DNA from: Planctomycetota bacterium
Lineage (GTDB): Bacteria; Planctomycetota; Planctomycetia; Pirellulales; Lacipirellulaceae
Assembly (NCBI GenBank): GCA_013151315.1
Contig: JAADIN010000130.1
Span: 1-22,241 of the forward strand
Length of the DNA stretch: 22,241 bases
Reading direction: 5' to 3'
The first letter of the stretch is position 1. Each line of letters begins with the position of its first letter. A program made the translations under genes and the position numbers. The notes under the pieces are model-generated. The model did not search any database. It saw only the letters and a program-made list of their open reading frames with translations, and was not told where the DNA came from. Positions 7,673 to 15,337 of the stretch are shown here, piece after piece.

Positions 7673-8236
7673 ATGCGTGTACTACTCAGTGGAGTTATTG
7701 GTGCCGCTGCTGCCGCCGCAGCGTGGATGGCAATAGAACATAGCACCAAACAAGAAATCGGCTGGATGGCCATCGTCGTCGGGCTTGTTACGGGGCTCGC
7801 TGTACACAAGGCAGCTGGTGCCGGTTCTCGAGCCAGTTTTGCCCGAGGTGCGCTGGCCGCCGTGTTAGCGTTGATCGTCTGCGTTGTCTGTCGGCAGGTC
7901 TACGCCAAAGTCATGCAAACTTCCGATCCATCTGCTGTGACCGTGGCGGCTGCCGACCCTGCCGAATCAAGGAAGACCGAGACGGGTGAGGCCGAGTCAG
8001 AAGAAACCGATTCTGAGCAAGCAACCGAACCGACCAAGCCGGTTCTTTCGCTCGGAAAGCAGGCCATCTCTGAGGCCACTGATTACGGAAGCCTGTCCTT
8101 CGAAAAGGGCTTGACGCAATGGGATATGCTGTGGCTTTCGATGGCAGCCCTTACCGCGTATGTTGTGGGTAAAGGTCGAGATCAAGTGGTGGCCAGTGAT
8201 GCGGCAGCAGAGGAATCGCCCGACAAACCCGCGTGA
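7673..8236 (+). CDS. Four-helix membrane protein with acidic linker, unknown function
   Basis: This 187-residue protein starts at ATG 7673, nine bases after a GGAGG ribosome binding site. Three hydrophobic segments lie near the N-terminus (about 3-20, 30-48, 58-77). A polar, Glu/Thr-rich linker follows at about 85-125 (SRKTETGEAESEETDSEQATEPTKP). A fourth hydrophobic segment is at about 147-165 (WDMLWLSMAALTAYVVG), with a short charged tail. No catalytic motif is visible. The next gene on the same strand is 121 bp away, beyond a stem-loop, so the two may be separate transcription units. I do not recognise the family. Confidence 0.75.
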   Translation: MRVLLSGVIGAAAAAAAWMAIEHSTKQEIGWMAIVVGLVTGLAVHKAAGAGSRASFARGALAAVLALIVCVVCRQVYAKVMQTSDPSAVTVAAADPAESRKTETGEAESEETDSEQATEPTKPVLSLGKQAISEATDYGSLSFEKGLTQWDMLWLSMAALTAYVVGKGRDQVVASDAAAEESPDKPA

Positions 8237-8241
8237 ATTCT

Positions 8242-8268
8242 GCGTTTTAGCAACTGGCTAAAAGACGC
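8242..8268 (+). terminator. Stem-loop after the membrane protein gene
   Basis: TTTTAGC and GCTAAAA form a seven-bp stem around the loop AACTG, extended by GCG/CGC across a two-base bulge. It begins 5 bp after the stop codon at 8236. There is no strong T-run behind it, so the terminator call is moderate. Confidence 0.45.
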
Positions 8269-8357
8269 TCGTGCATTTCACTAGGTGCTTTGACCTTGTT
8301 GGTTTGAGGGATTGCATTTCCTGGACAAACAAGCCCGTTTTGTAAAAATCGAACGCT

Positions 8358-9500
8358 ATGGGCACCGGCGAAAATAAAGAAGGCCAAGCCGATCCACTCA
8401 AAAACCCCAAACCGGATCCGCTACGCAGTGTCCACACCAACACGTTTCCCGAGCTGTTGGCCCAGGCAAAAGCCTCGGTCCTGGTAACTACTTATCAGGC
8501 AGGCAAACTGGTCGTCTTACGCAACGACCACGGTGTGCTCAACACGCATTTCCGAAATTTCATGAAGCCAATGGGGCTTGCCGTCCAAGGCGGTCGCTTG
8601 GCGATCGGCTGTGGCGTCGATATCTGGGAATTCCACAACGTGCCGGCCGTCTGCAGCCGACTCGACGCAGCCGACGAGTTCAAAGAAAATTCGTTCCGCC
8701 ACGACGCATGTTTTCTGCCCCGCCGCAGCCACACCACTGGCGACATCCAAATCCATGAAATGGCTTGGGTCGGCGAAAACAACGACCGGGAACTGATCTT
8801 CGTCAACACGGCCTTCAGTTGCCTCGCCCGGCGAAGCGAGCAAAACAGTTTTGAGCCCGTCTGGCGTCCTCCGTTCATCGACCGCCTTGCCCCCGGCGAC
8901 AGTTGCCATCTCAACGGCATGGCAGTTGTCGATGGCAAAGTTCGGTACGCGACCGCACTAGGCGAAACCAATACCCCGGGCGGTTGGCGAGACAACAAAC
9001 GCGATGGCGGAATATTGATGGATGTCCAGGCCAACGAGATCATTGCACGCGGCTTGTCGATGCCCCATTCGCCCCGTTGGTATCGCGACCAACTCTGGTT
9101 GCTCGAGTCGGGCCAAGGAACGATCGGTCGCGTCGACCTCGCGACTGGCAAGTACGAGTCGATCGCCCAACTCCCCGGTTTTACTCGCGGCCTAAGTTTC
9201 CTCGGGCCGCTGGCACTGATCGGTTTGTCGCAAGTCCGCGAGTCGGCCGTCTTCAGCGGCATTCCACTCGTCGAGCGACTCGAAGAGCGAACTTGCGGAG
9301 TTTGGGTCTTGAACATCGAGACCGGCGAAACGGTCGCCTTCTGCAAGTTCGAAGAAGGCGTCCAAGAGGTCTTTGCCATCGAACTCTTGCTCGGCACCCA
9401 GTTTCCCGACCTCGTGAATCATGATGCCGAACTGATCGGCAATTCCTACGTCCTCGGCGACGAGGCGCTCGAGCAAGTGCCCAAAGACTTTCGCAGTTGA
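8358..9500 (+). CDS. TIGR03032 family protein
   Basis: A 380-residue protein with the hallmarks of the TIGR03032 (DUF4915-type) family: LLAQAKASVLVTTYQAGKL near the start, FMKPMGLAV, LAIGCGVDIWEFHNVP, FRHDACFLPRRSHTTGDIQIHEMAW, SCHLNGMAVVDGKVRYATALG, GGILMDV, LSMPHSPRWYRDQLWLLESG and LPGFTRGLSFLG. The repeating strand pattern suggests a beta-propeller-like fold. The biochemical role of the family is not established; it often occurs near secreted, calcium-binding or glycan-related genes. There is no signal peptide, so it is probably cytoplasmic. The convergent decaheme cytochrome gene ends only 4 bp past its stop, and no terminator hairpin is visible in that gap. Confidence 0.88.
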   Translation: MGTGENKEGQADPLKNPKPDPLRSVHTNTFPELLAQAKASVLVTTYQAGKLVVLRNDHGVLNTHFRNFMKPMGLAVQGGRLAIGCGVDIWEFHNVPAVCSRLDAADEFKENSFRHDACFLPRRSHTTGDIQIHEMAWVGENNDRELIFVNTAFSCLARRSEQNSFEPVWRPPFIDRLAPGDSCHLNGMAVVDGKVRYATALGETNTPGGWRDNKRDGGILMDVQANEIIARGLSMPHSPRWYRDQLWLLESGQGTIGRVDLATGKYESIAQLPGFTRGLSFLGPLALIGLSQVRESAVFSGIPLVERLEERTCGVWVLNIETGETVAFCKFEEGVQEVFAIELLLGTQFPDLVNHDAELIGNSYVLGDEALEQVPKDFRS

Positions 9501-9504
9501 CAGC

Positions 9505-11472
9505 TCACTCAACGTGATACTTGTGGCACTGCAAGCAACTGTCGCCCGCCGCTTGGGGAGTATGGCACTCAGCACAATCTTGGCGAGTCATCGGCGTAAA
9601 TCCCGACTGAAAATCGTTCGGCAAATCTTTCAAATAACTTGCCATCACTTGGGCTTCGGCATCGATGGCGTGGCAAGCGCGGCAGTCGGCCCCGGCTGCA
9701 GGAGATACAGGGGACTGCACAAGATGCGGACGATGAGAAAAACGTGTCCACTCCGACCGAACCTCGTCGGCTCGCTTCGCCAACCAATGGACTTCGACTT
9801 CTCCATCGGCTACCGAGTCCACGCTATGGCATTGGCCACACAGCCCCGCAGCGGTCGGTTTCATTATTTTTTTTAACAGCGGCCGAGCGATCGCTGCATG
9901 GGGCCCACTGCTCGCCTCGGCCAAAACCTCGATCCAAGCGGTCGCCCAGCGATCGGCGTGCCCCGTCGCCCGATAGCGAATCGAAAGCGTAAGGTCATCA
10001 CGAAACCACCCGCCCCCCTCAACCCGCTGCCGAGCCGCCGAACGGGCATCCCCCTCGCTTACGGTTTCGCCGCGCCCCTTCAAAAAACCCGAAAGAATCT
10101 CCGGAGGCAGATGCGCCACCAGCGGTGCCAATTCCTCGGTCGAAATCTCTCGCCCTAATAAAACTTCAACTCGTCGCCGCACTTCCGTATGGCCATTTTC
10201 CAACACCCCGCGGTAAAGCGATTTCGTTGCCTCCACCGCATCAGCCGCCGCCTGCATTTGCTCAGCATCCTCGACATCGATATCGAAGAAATCAAAATTG
10301 ACACCAAGCTTGGCAAGCGATTTCGCACCAAGCGGATCCGACGCCAACAGCAGCTTCGTAATCGGAGGCAGCGCTCCGTCGAACTCGTCGGACGCCTGCT
10401 CGGGCCACGGGCCCACACGATGTCCCGCCTCGTCGAGCGCCTGCACATCAAGCATCGGCAGCGCAAACAGCGCGACGCCTGCTTCCCAGCTGGCCCCGAT
10501 ATCGCGGTCGTGACAGTTGGCACAGGCGGCGTTGTAGCCCAAAGTCTGCTGGAAATCTCCCTCCGGGCCTTGCTGATGGCACGTCGCGCAATCAAAGGTT
10601 TGTTTTTCTTTTGGAAAATGCTTGGCCTCGTGGGCAGCATGGTCAAAGGCAATTCGAGTTCGCCGCTTGACAGGCCAATCAACAAACTCGGGATGGTCGG
10701 TCGTAAAACTGTCGATTTGCTCTCGGTGACAAGCTTGGCATGCACGGTCATTCATCCAAGTGAGATCGTGCTCGGCACCATGGTGTTCTCGATGACATGT
10801 CGCGCAGGCCAAGGCCTGATGGGGATCGACCCGGCGGGGCGCGGCGAAGTCGTCGGAGCCCTCGGTCGGCAGTAGCCTCGCGGGATCCACATTGTGAGCA
10901 GCAGTCGCCCACGCGCGCGGAATTTGCTTGGCATGGCACTCCATGCATAGCTCGGTTTGGCTCGGCTCGGCGAGGCGATCGTCGGCGACGTGCCATAGCC
11001 ACTCGCCCAGCGATTGATCGCCGGCTGCATGACAGCCTGCACACCCTACGGTCTCGCCATTCCGCTCCAGCAGTTGGGCATGTTGCACCGCAAGCGGACC
11101 GGGCGACAAGATTTTATTTCGCCAATTCGCGCTAAGCGCGATGCACAGAGCACCCAACATGGCCAACGCGCAGCCAACCACAAATCGTGCGCGCCACGAC
11201 CGGAGTGATCGCAGTGGCGTGCATTGGTAGAGATGACAGCATTCGCCATCGGGCGTGGGACCCTCTTCGCAGACGCCACCCCGCAGTGCCGAACGATTGC
11301 ACCGCCAGCGATCGCCCTCCAGCACCGGATGACAAGCGGTCGCCGAAGGACAGCGGCCACGCCGACCGGGCCCCATCGGACAGGGCGAGCCCTCAGCCGA
11401 CAAACCACATACCCATGGCTGGTTGGGCCGCTCGTAAGCGTCATCTCGGCTTTGTTGCAGTGGCTCTCTCAC
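9505..11472 (-). CDS. Membrane-anchored decaheme cytochrome c with cytoplasmic Cys-rich head
   Basis: I place the start at GTG 11472 because its first bases overlap the upstream gene's stop as GTGA, a classic coupled start. Longer frames would overlap the upstream gene by over 100 bp. The product has 655 residues. Residues 1-95 hold nine cysteines (22, 31, 41, 47, 58, 68, 78, 79, 84) in a basic, Gly/Pro-rich context and precede a positive-inside segment (RSLRSWRAR). One membrane helix follows at about 97-115. The rest should be periplasmic and contains ten CxxCH heme motifs: CAGCH, CMECH, CATCH, CQACH, CATCH, CANCH in the first third, then CGQCH, CRACH, CAECH, CLQCH near the C-terminus. A heme-free helical section of about 260 residues lies between the two groups. 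It is the last gene of the electron-transfer operon and probably the main periplasmic electron carrier. Confidence 0.88.
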   Translation of the reverse strand: MREPLQQSRDDAYERPNQPWVCGLSAEGSPCPMGPGRRGRCPSATACHPVLEGDRWRCNRSALRGGVCEEGPTPDGECCHLYQCTPLRSLRSWRARFVVGCALAMLGALCIALSANWRNKILSPGPLAVQHAQLLERNGETVGCAGCHAAGDQSLGEWLWHVADDRLAEPSQTELCMECHAKQIPRAWATAAHNVDPARLLPTEGSDDFAAPRRVDPHQALACATCHREHHGAEHDLTWMNDRACQACHREQIDSFTTDHPEFVDWPVKRRTRIAFDHAAHEAKHFPKEKQTFDCATCHQQGPEGDFQQTLGYNAACANCHDRDIGASWEAGVALFALPMLDVQALDEAGHRVGPWPEQASDEFDGALPPITKLLLASDPLGAKSLAKLGVNFDFFDIDVEDAEQMQAAADAVEATKSLYRGVLENGHTEVRRRVEVLLGREISTEELAPLVAHLPPEILSGFLKGRGETVSEGDARSAARQRVEGGGWFRDDLTLSIRYRATGHADRWATAWIEVLAEASSGPHAAIARPLLKKIMKPTAAGLCGQCHSVDSVADGEVEVHWLAKRADEVRSEWTRFSHRPHLVQSPVSPAAGADCRACHAIDAEAQVMASYLKDLPNDFQSGFTPMTRQDCAECHTPQAAGDSCLQCHKYHVE

Positions 11473-12287
11473 AGCAAACCTCCGCCAAACCAGTGCGCTA
11501 GCAAACCGTGCAAACAGGCCACGGCCAGCAGGGGGTAAGTCAGCCCAATATGCAAAAACAACCAAGCCTTCAGCCGCCATTGCATGGCTGCATGAAAATC
11601 CAGATCGTCGCGACGGCGGACCATCGCAAAGAGCTGCTCACAAGTCACCTGCTCAGGCGGCGACAGATAGCGGCTGACCTCGGTCAACTCGGCAAGTAGC
11701 CGACGACGGAGTCGGTTATTGGGACGCAGGAAATAACCCAGCCCGCGCGTTCTCTCGAAGAAACCATGCATGCGGCGCGAATAAAATTCCCCCAGGGTCG
11801 TCGAGCCCGACGAGCGAACCGTTTCGAGGACAGCCTCTTGCGCTCGGTCGCAAAGTTGGCTACGCAGCATGGGAATCCGTTCATAAATCACTTCCTCGCT
11901 GACGCGAGCGAGTCGGGCAGGTATCGTGCGTGACCAAACCAACCCCACGATGCCACTGAGAAAGGTCGCCGAGTAAAGTGTGGCCAAAGTTAAATCAAGA
12001 ATGCCGGTGGGGAATCGCCAGTCGACATGCAAACCAAAAACTAGGGCCGTCCCCAGGGCTACGTAGATGTGCGCCTGCAACCAATCGGACGAACTGCCCC
12101 AAGGCAACGTCGGAAGTTTCTTGTGAATGTTGTACAAGGCAAGAAAAAAAATCGCGGCCAGCAGGACATAGCCGGTTCCAAAACTCACGCGGCCGAGCGC
12201 CGACTTTTGGTAATACGTCCAATAGACCAGCAATGCCAAGACGGCTAGGGTCAGCCCAACGCTATACAGTCTCCGACGGATGAACAA
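11469..12287 (-). CDS. Di-heme cytochrome b-like membrane protein
   Basis: A 272-residue protein with hydrophobic helices at about 9-26, 36-53, 71-90, 97-118 and 241-266. Helix 3 carries His73 and His87, and the last helix carries His246 and His260. Both pairs are spaced H-x13-H, the arrangement that holds two stacked b hemes in ferric-reductase and cytochrome-b folds. Between helices 4 and 5 lies an unusually long, charged loop of about 120 residues (RARLARVSEEVIYERIP through FAMVRRRDDLDFHAAM), rich in Arg and probably cytoplasmic. It overlaps the decaheme gene by 4 bp (GTGA), so the two are translationally coupled. The start is TTG 12287, with no good ribosome binding site. The inferred role is carrying electrons across the membrane from cytoplasmic iron-sulfur centres to the decaheme protein. 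Confidence 0.75.
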   Translation of the reverse strand: MFIRRRLYSVGLTLAVLALLVYWTYYQKSALGRVSFGTGYVLLAAIFFLALYNIHKKLPTLPWGSSSDWLQAHIYVALGTALVFGLHVDWRFPTGILDLTLATLYSATFLSGIVGLVWSRTIPARLARVSEEVIYERIPMLRSQLCDRAQEAVLETVRSSGSTTLGEFYSRRMHGFFERTRGLGYFLRPNNRLRRRLLAELTEVSRYLSPPEQVTCEQLFAMVRRRDDLDFHAAMQWRLKAWLFLHIGLTYPLLAVACLHGLLAHWFGGGLL

Positions 12288-12394
12288 CTGAGGACTGGGG
12301 GCAAGGGACTAGGGGCTGAGAATTCGTGACCGGTTAACGCAACTCTAGCGTCTCTAGTCGTGCCTGCGAAGAGTGGCAGCCACAACTCGAGAAA

Positions 12395-14134
12395 CTAACG
12401 GTTCACCCACTCGGAAAGTTCCCCCAAATTGCCCAAATCCATGCGCACCAGGGCGTCGTGCGGGCAGGCACTCTGACAAGCGGGGCCCGTCGGCAGATCG
12501 GTGCAAAGATCGCACTTCGTCGCTTTATGGATCGGTTGTTTCGTCGAATCGTCGATCACGATCGCGCCACTCGAGTCGCGAATTTCGACCATGCGAATAT
12601 TGTCGTACGGGCAACTCTCGGCACAAGTGCTGCAACCAATGCAAGTCGGATCGTTAATCTGAACCACCCCAGTGGTCCGATCACGCCCAATCGCCCCGGT
12701 AGGACATCCGATCATGCAGACCGGATCGACGCAGTGCATGCACGCATGAGCCACCATCAACGAGCCATGTCGAAATCCGTGGCGAATAAATCTTGGATTG
12801 TTATCGTGCGTTGCCGCACAGGCTCGAATGCAATCGTCGCAACGTGTGCAGCGATCCAGATCAACAAGCATCGCCTGCTGGCCATTGATAAAACGTTGCT
12901 CGACGAGAAATTCCAGCAGCGGAGTCTCGACCTGAGCCTGGCTGCCATGGTGCTCGGGACGGAAAAAAGCATGTTCGGCAGCGACTTCGTCGAGCAACTG
13001 TTGCGACACATTCGGGAAAACGTGTTTTTCTAAGACCGCTTGCGGAATTCGCAGTACGTCGACATAACCCAAGCCGCGTAGCGAATGGCTCATCGGCACC
13101 GGTTCATTTTTTGTGGACGTCCCAATCACCTCGGCGAGACCAAAAACTTGCCCCTTCCCCAAGTAGGCAACCGTGCGGTGCCCATGACCAAAACCATGAC
13201 TAAGCCGCGCAAAGCCCGAGCGAACCAGCACGAGCCCTTCGCACGGTGACCCCTCTTCGGCAATGAGCGGCTCTGCAACCACGGCGTCTGTAGCCTTGCC
13301 TGAAGAACCCGAATGACTTGAAGAACTCGAATGAAAGGTTTCATGCCACTGGAAGTCGCCGTAGGTTTCAAACAAGGTCGCCTCGGCAACCGCCTCCAAA
13401 TGCTCGGCGGGTAAATGAGAAAGCAGCGGCGTTTCGCGAAGATGCACCCGCAGGCTGTTTTCGCGATAGAGACGCTCGATATGCCGGCGCAAGGCGTCGG
13501 TGCGTCGCATCAGATCTCGCAACCCTTGCCACCGGATTTCCAGAAGCACCGTTTCGCCATCAGCCAGAACGGTTGCCGTGCGCGGCGACCGGGTTAGGGC
13601 TGCAAGTTCGCCAAAAATCTCGCCCGGGTGCAGCACCACGCTGCGCGTGTTTTCTAATACACGCGGAATGTCTTGCAGAAAGACTCGCGTTTGAGCAAGA
13701 TCGGCAACCTGCTGACTATCGTTACCAATCAATTCGCTACGGGAAGCGACGTGGCTTCGAACTTCGGGCAAGCGGGGATTCCGCCATTGCCTGAACATCG
13801 ATTTCAGAAATCCGGGCTTGCTCTCAGGTTGGCGCCCCAGCACTTCTTCGTCGAGTCCGGCAAGCACGACCCGTGCCTTCCCCTGCACCACCAAAAACGC
13901 GCTACTGCCATAGTCGCCTTCACGAACGATGATGCCGCCATCTTGATAGTGATTCACCCGTGTATCGTTCTTCAGAATCGCGCGCAGCGGCAGCGCCGAC
14001 GGGAATCGCTCGGGATCGATGCTACGAAAAGGCTCGATCTGCAAAAGCTGATCAACATCCGAGTCGCGCATCGCGTCGCCAAAGGGAACATCCCAACGCT
14101 GAGGTCGATTCGCAATAATTTCCGTTTGAGGCAT
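12395..14134 (-). CDS. Cyclic-nucleotide-binding/ferredoxin fusion (2x cNMP, 4x [4Fe-4S])
   Basis: I prefer ATG 14134 (579 residues) over ATG 14197, since the extra codons come from an intergenic inverted repeat. Residues about 50-215 form a CRP-like cNMP domain. The phosphate-binding cassette FGELAALTRSPRTATV (174-189) is intact, including Glu176 and Arg185, and an insert of about 65 residues sits at 95-160. A second cNMP-like domain (about 236-385) is degenerate: FGLAEVIG lacks the cassette Glu and the Arg-Thr-Ala end. A Ser-rich linker at 268-280 interrupts it. Residues 425-565 are a HybA/DmsB-type ferredoxin with four cysteine groups (CTRCDDCIRAC, CMHCVDPVCMIGC, CIGCSTCAESC, CDLCTDLPTGPACQSAC), enough for four [4Fe-4S] clusters. 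There is no signal peptide, so it is cytoplasmic. It is third in the electron-transfer operon and probably the nucleotide-gated electron carrier between reductase and membrane. Confidence 0.9.
   Translation of the reverse strand: MPQTEIIANRPQRWDVPFGDAMRDSDVDQLLQIEPFRSIDPERFPSALPLRAILKNDTRVNHYQDGGIIVREGDYGSSAFLVVQGKARVVLAGLDEEVLGRQPESKPGFLKSMFRQWRNPRLPEVRSHVASRSELIGNDSQQVADLAQTRVFLQDIPRVLENTRSVVLHPGEIFGELAALTRSPRTATVLADGETVLLEIRWQGLRDLMRRTDALRRHIERLYRENSLRVHLRETPLLSHLPAEHLEAVAEATLFETYGDFQWHETFHSSSSSHSGSSGKATDAVVAEPLIAEEGSPCEGLVLVRSGFARLSHGFGHGHRTVAYLGKGQVFGLAEVIGTSTKNEPVPMSHSLRGLGYVDVLRIPQAVLEKHVFPNVSQQLLDEVAAEHAFFRPEHHGSQAQVETPLLEFLVEQRFINGQQAMLVDLDRCTRCDDCIRACAATHDNNPRFIRHGFRHGSLMVAHACMHCVDPVCMIGCPTGAIGRDRTTGVVQINDPTCIGCSTCAESCPYDNIRMVEIRDSSGAIVIDDSTKQPIHKATKCDLCTDLPTGPACQSACPHDALVRMDLGNLGELSEWVNR
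13301..13336 (-). repeat. 18-bp tandem duplication in the Ser-rich linker
   Basis: On the plus strand, TGAAGAACCCGAATGACT is followed by TGAAGAACTCGAATGAAA (15 of 18 identical). It encodes part of the HSSSSSHSGSSG linker in the second cNMP domain of the ferredoxin fusion and keeps the frame. Confidence 0.75.
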
Positions 14135-14162
14135 AGGATTTTCGCTGGTATCAATGGAATTT

Positions 14163-14242
14163 AAGAACCACGAAATACACGAAAAATTCCGTCTCATGCT
14201 TTCTTTATCTCTTTCGTGTGTTTCGTGCCTTTCGTGGTTCTT
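14163..14242. repeat. Imperfect inverted repeat (AACCACGAAA type)
   Basis: The left arm is at 14163-14185 (AAGAACCACGAAATACACGAA and on). The right arm is at 14212-14242, carrying TTTCGTGTGTTTCGTG and CTTTCGTGGTTCTT. The arms match over about 22 bp apart from one substitution and an extra 9-bp unit in the right arm. The TTCGTG motif recurs every 8-9 bp. It fills most of the 125-bp gap between the tetraheme cytochrome and the ferredoxin-fusion gene. It could form a strong RNA hairpin that changes the ratio of upstream to downstream genes. I associate similar elements with other environmental bacterial genomes but cannot check this here. Confidence 0.75.
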
Positions 14243-14259
14243 CTGATTTGCAGGAGCCC

Positions 14260-15279
14260 CTATTGCTCCTTGTACATCTCTGGCTTCGGTATCAAAGAAT
14301 CCAGGGCCACCAAATTTTCGCCGTTCGCTTCGTCGGCAAATTCGCGCGCTGCTTGGCCAATCTGCTCGGCCGCCGCCAAAAGAGCATCGCTGCGGCCCAG
14401 CTTCAACGGCTCGGCCAAGGCAACTTCAAGAGCCCTCGCGACATGCGGATCGTCAATGAGTTGGTTGATGTCGTAAAGCTTTTGTTTCAGCCGGGCAGCC
14501 CGTTGAGCCGAAGTCGTTCCAAAGGTTGCTTTGGTGGTTGCCTGGGCAGTCGCTCGAAAACTGGCTTCCAAATCGGCCATCACGCCCACCACGTACATCA
14601 TCCGTAGTTGGGCGGGACTCAGCTCTGCGTTGGCGGTTCCGCCGGTACGCAAAAAATTATGCCGCACCATCCCTTGCGACCAACTGACCAATTCAAAGTC
14701 GAGACTTCCCGGCGCATGGCCGCCCACGTTCACCAACTTTTCGTCCGGCGTCGTATGGCATGCCAAACATTGTCTGGCAATCAGATACAAATTGGCCGGG
14801 TTGTTCATTCCCGCGGCAACACTCGCTTCGATTCGCTGTTGACGATGCTCGGGCGACTCGTCTGCTTTGATGGCCGAAGGTCCGCCGTAGTCGTTGTGTA
14901 GAGCAAGCCAATCCTTGGCTCCTCCATGACACGACTCGCAAGAAACTCCGGCAATCACCCGAACGCGATCGTCCACTTCGTGCCGCGTGTAATGGCAACG
15001 CACACAAGTGTCGTTGCGTTTCACACTCTTGAGCCCCAGCTTTTTGACAATCTCCTTCGCTTCGGGCTTTCGGTGAAGCGATTCGAACGTGGCATAGTGG
15101 GGCGTTTTTTTCCACTGGCTCACCTCGTGCTCGTGACACTTGGCGCAAGACTCGGCGCCTAGCACGCTGGCCGGGTCGCAGCGGATTTCTGGCGACTCGG
15201 TAACTTCCTCAGCGGCGCAGGGAGCTGCTAGTACGCAGAGTGGTAGCATGATCAGTATCAAAAGTTTCGTTCGCTTCAA
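14260..15279 (-). CDS. Periplasmic tetraheme cytochrome c (cytochrome c554-like)
   Basis: A 339-residue secreted protein. The start is TTG 15279, eight bases after GGAGG, a strong site that fixes this unusual start codon. A signal peptide (KRTKLLILIMLPLCVLAAPCAAEE) is followed by four CxxCH motifs: CAKCH (45-49), CVRCH (92-96), CESCH (114-118, followed by GG as in the c554 family) and CLACH (171-175). Extra histidines that could be distal heme ligands include HEHEV, HYATF, HYTRHEV, GGHAPG and MVRHNF. The C-terminal 120 residues are helical and heme-free. The layout fits the cytochrome c554/multiheme family that shuttles electrons in the periplasm. It is the second gene of the operon, 58 bp after the reductase gene. 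The partner is probably the decaheme protein. Confidence 0.88.
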   Translation of the reverse strand: MKRTKLLILIMLPLCVLAAPCAAEEVTESPEIRCDPASVLGAESCAKCHEHEVSQWKKTPHYATFESLHRKPEAKEIVKKLGLKSVKRNDTCVRCHYTRHEVDDRVRVIAGVSCESCHGGAKDWLALHNDYGGPSAIKADESPEHRQQRIEASVAAGMNNPANLYLIARQCLACHTTPDEKLVNVGGHAPGSLDFELVSWSQGMVRHNFLRTGGTANAELSPAQLRMMYVVGVMADLEASFRATAQATTKATFGTTSAQRAARLKQKLYDINQLIDDPHVARALEVALAEPLKLGRSDALLAAAEQIGQAAREFADEANGENLVALDSLIPKPEMYKEQ

Positions 15280-15337
15280 AAATTTTCCTCCGGCGATCTA
15301 TCAGATCACGGCTAATATCTAGTACTTTATTTTACCG

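Noticed and set aside
10189..10875. Open frame of 228 codons on the plus strand
   Set aside because: Antisense shadow of the decaheme cytochrome gene; no recognisable protein features.
11470..11580. N-terminal extension of the decaheme cytochrome to 11580
   Set aside because: It would overlap the upstream membrane protein gene by over 100 bp; the GTGA overlap at 11472 is the better start.
12288..12330. G-rich degenerate repeat (GGACTGGGGGC, GGACTAGGGGC) before the b-type cytochrome gene
   Set aside because: Too short and diverged to call an element; may be a remnant of a simple repeat.
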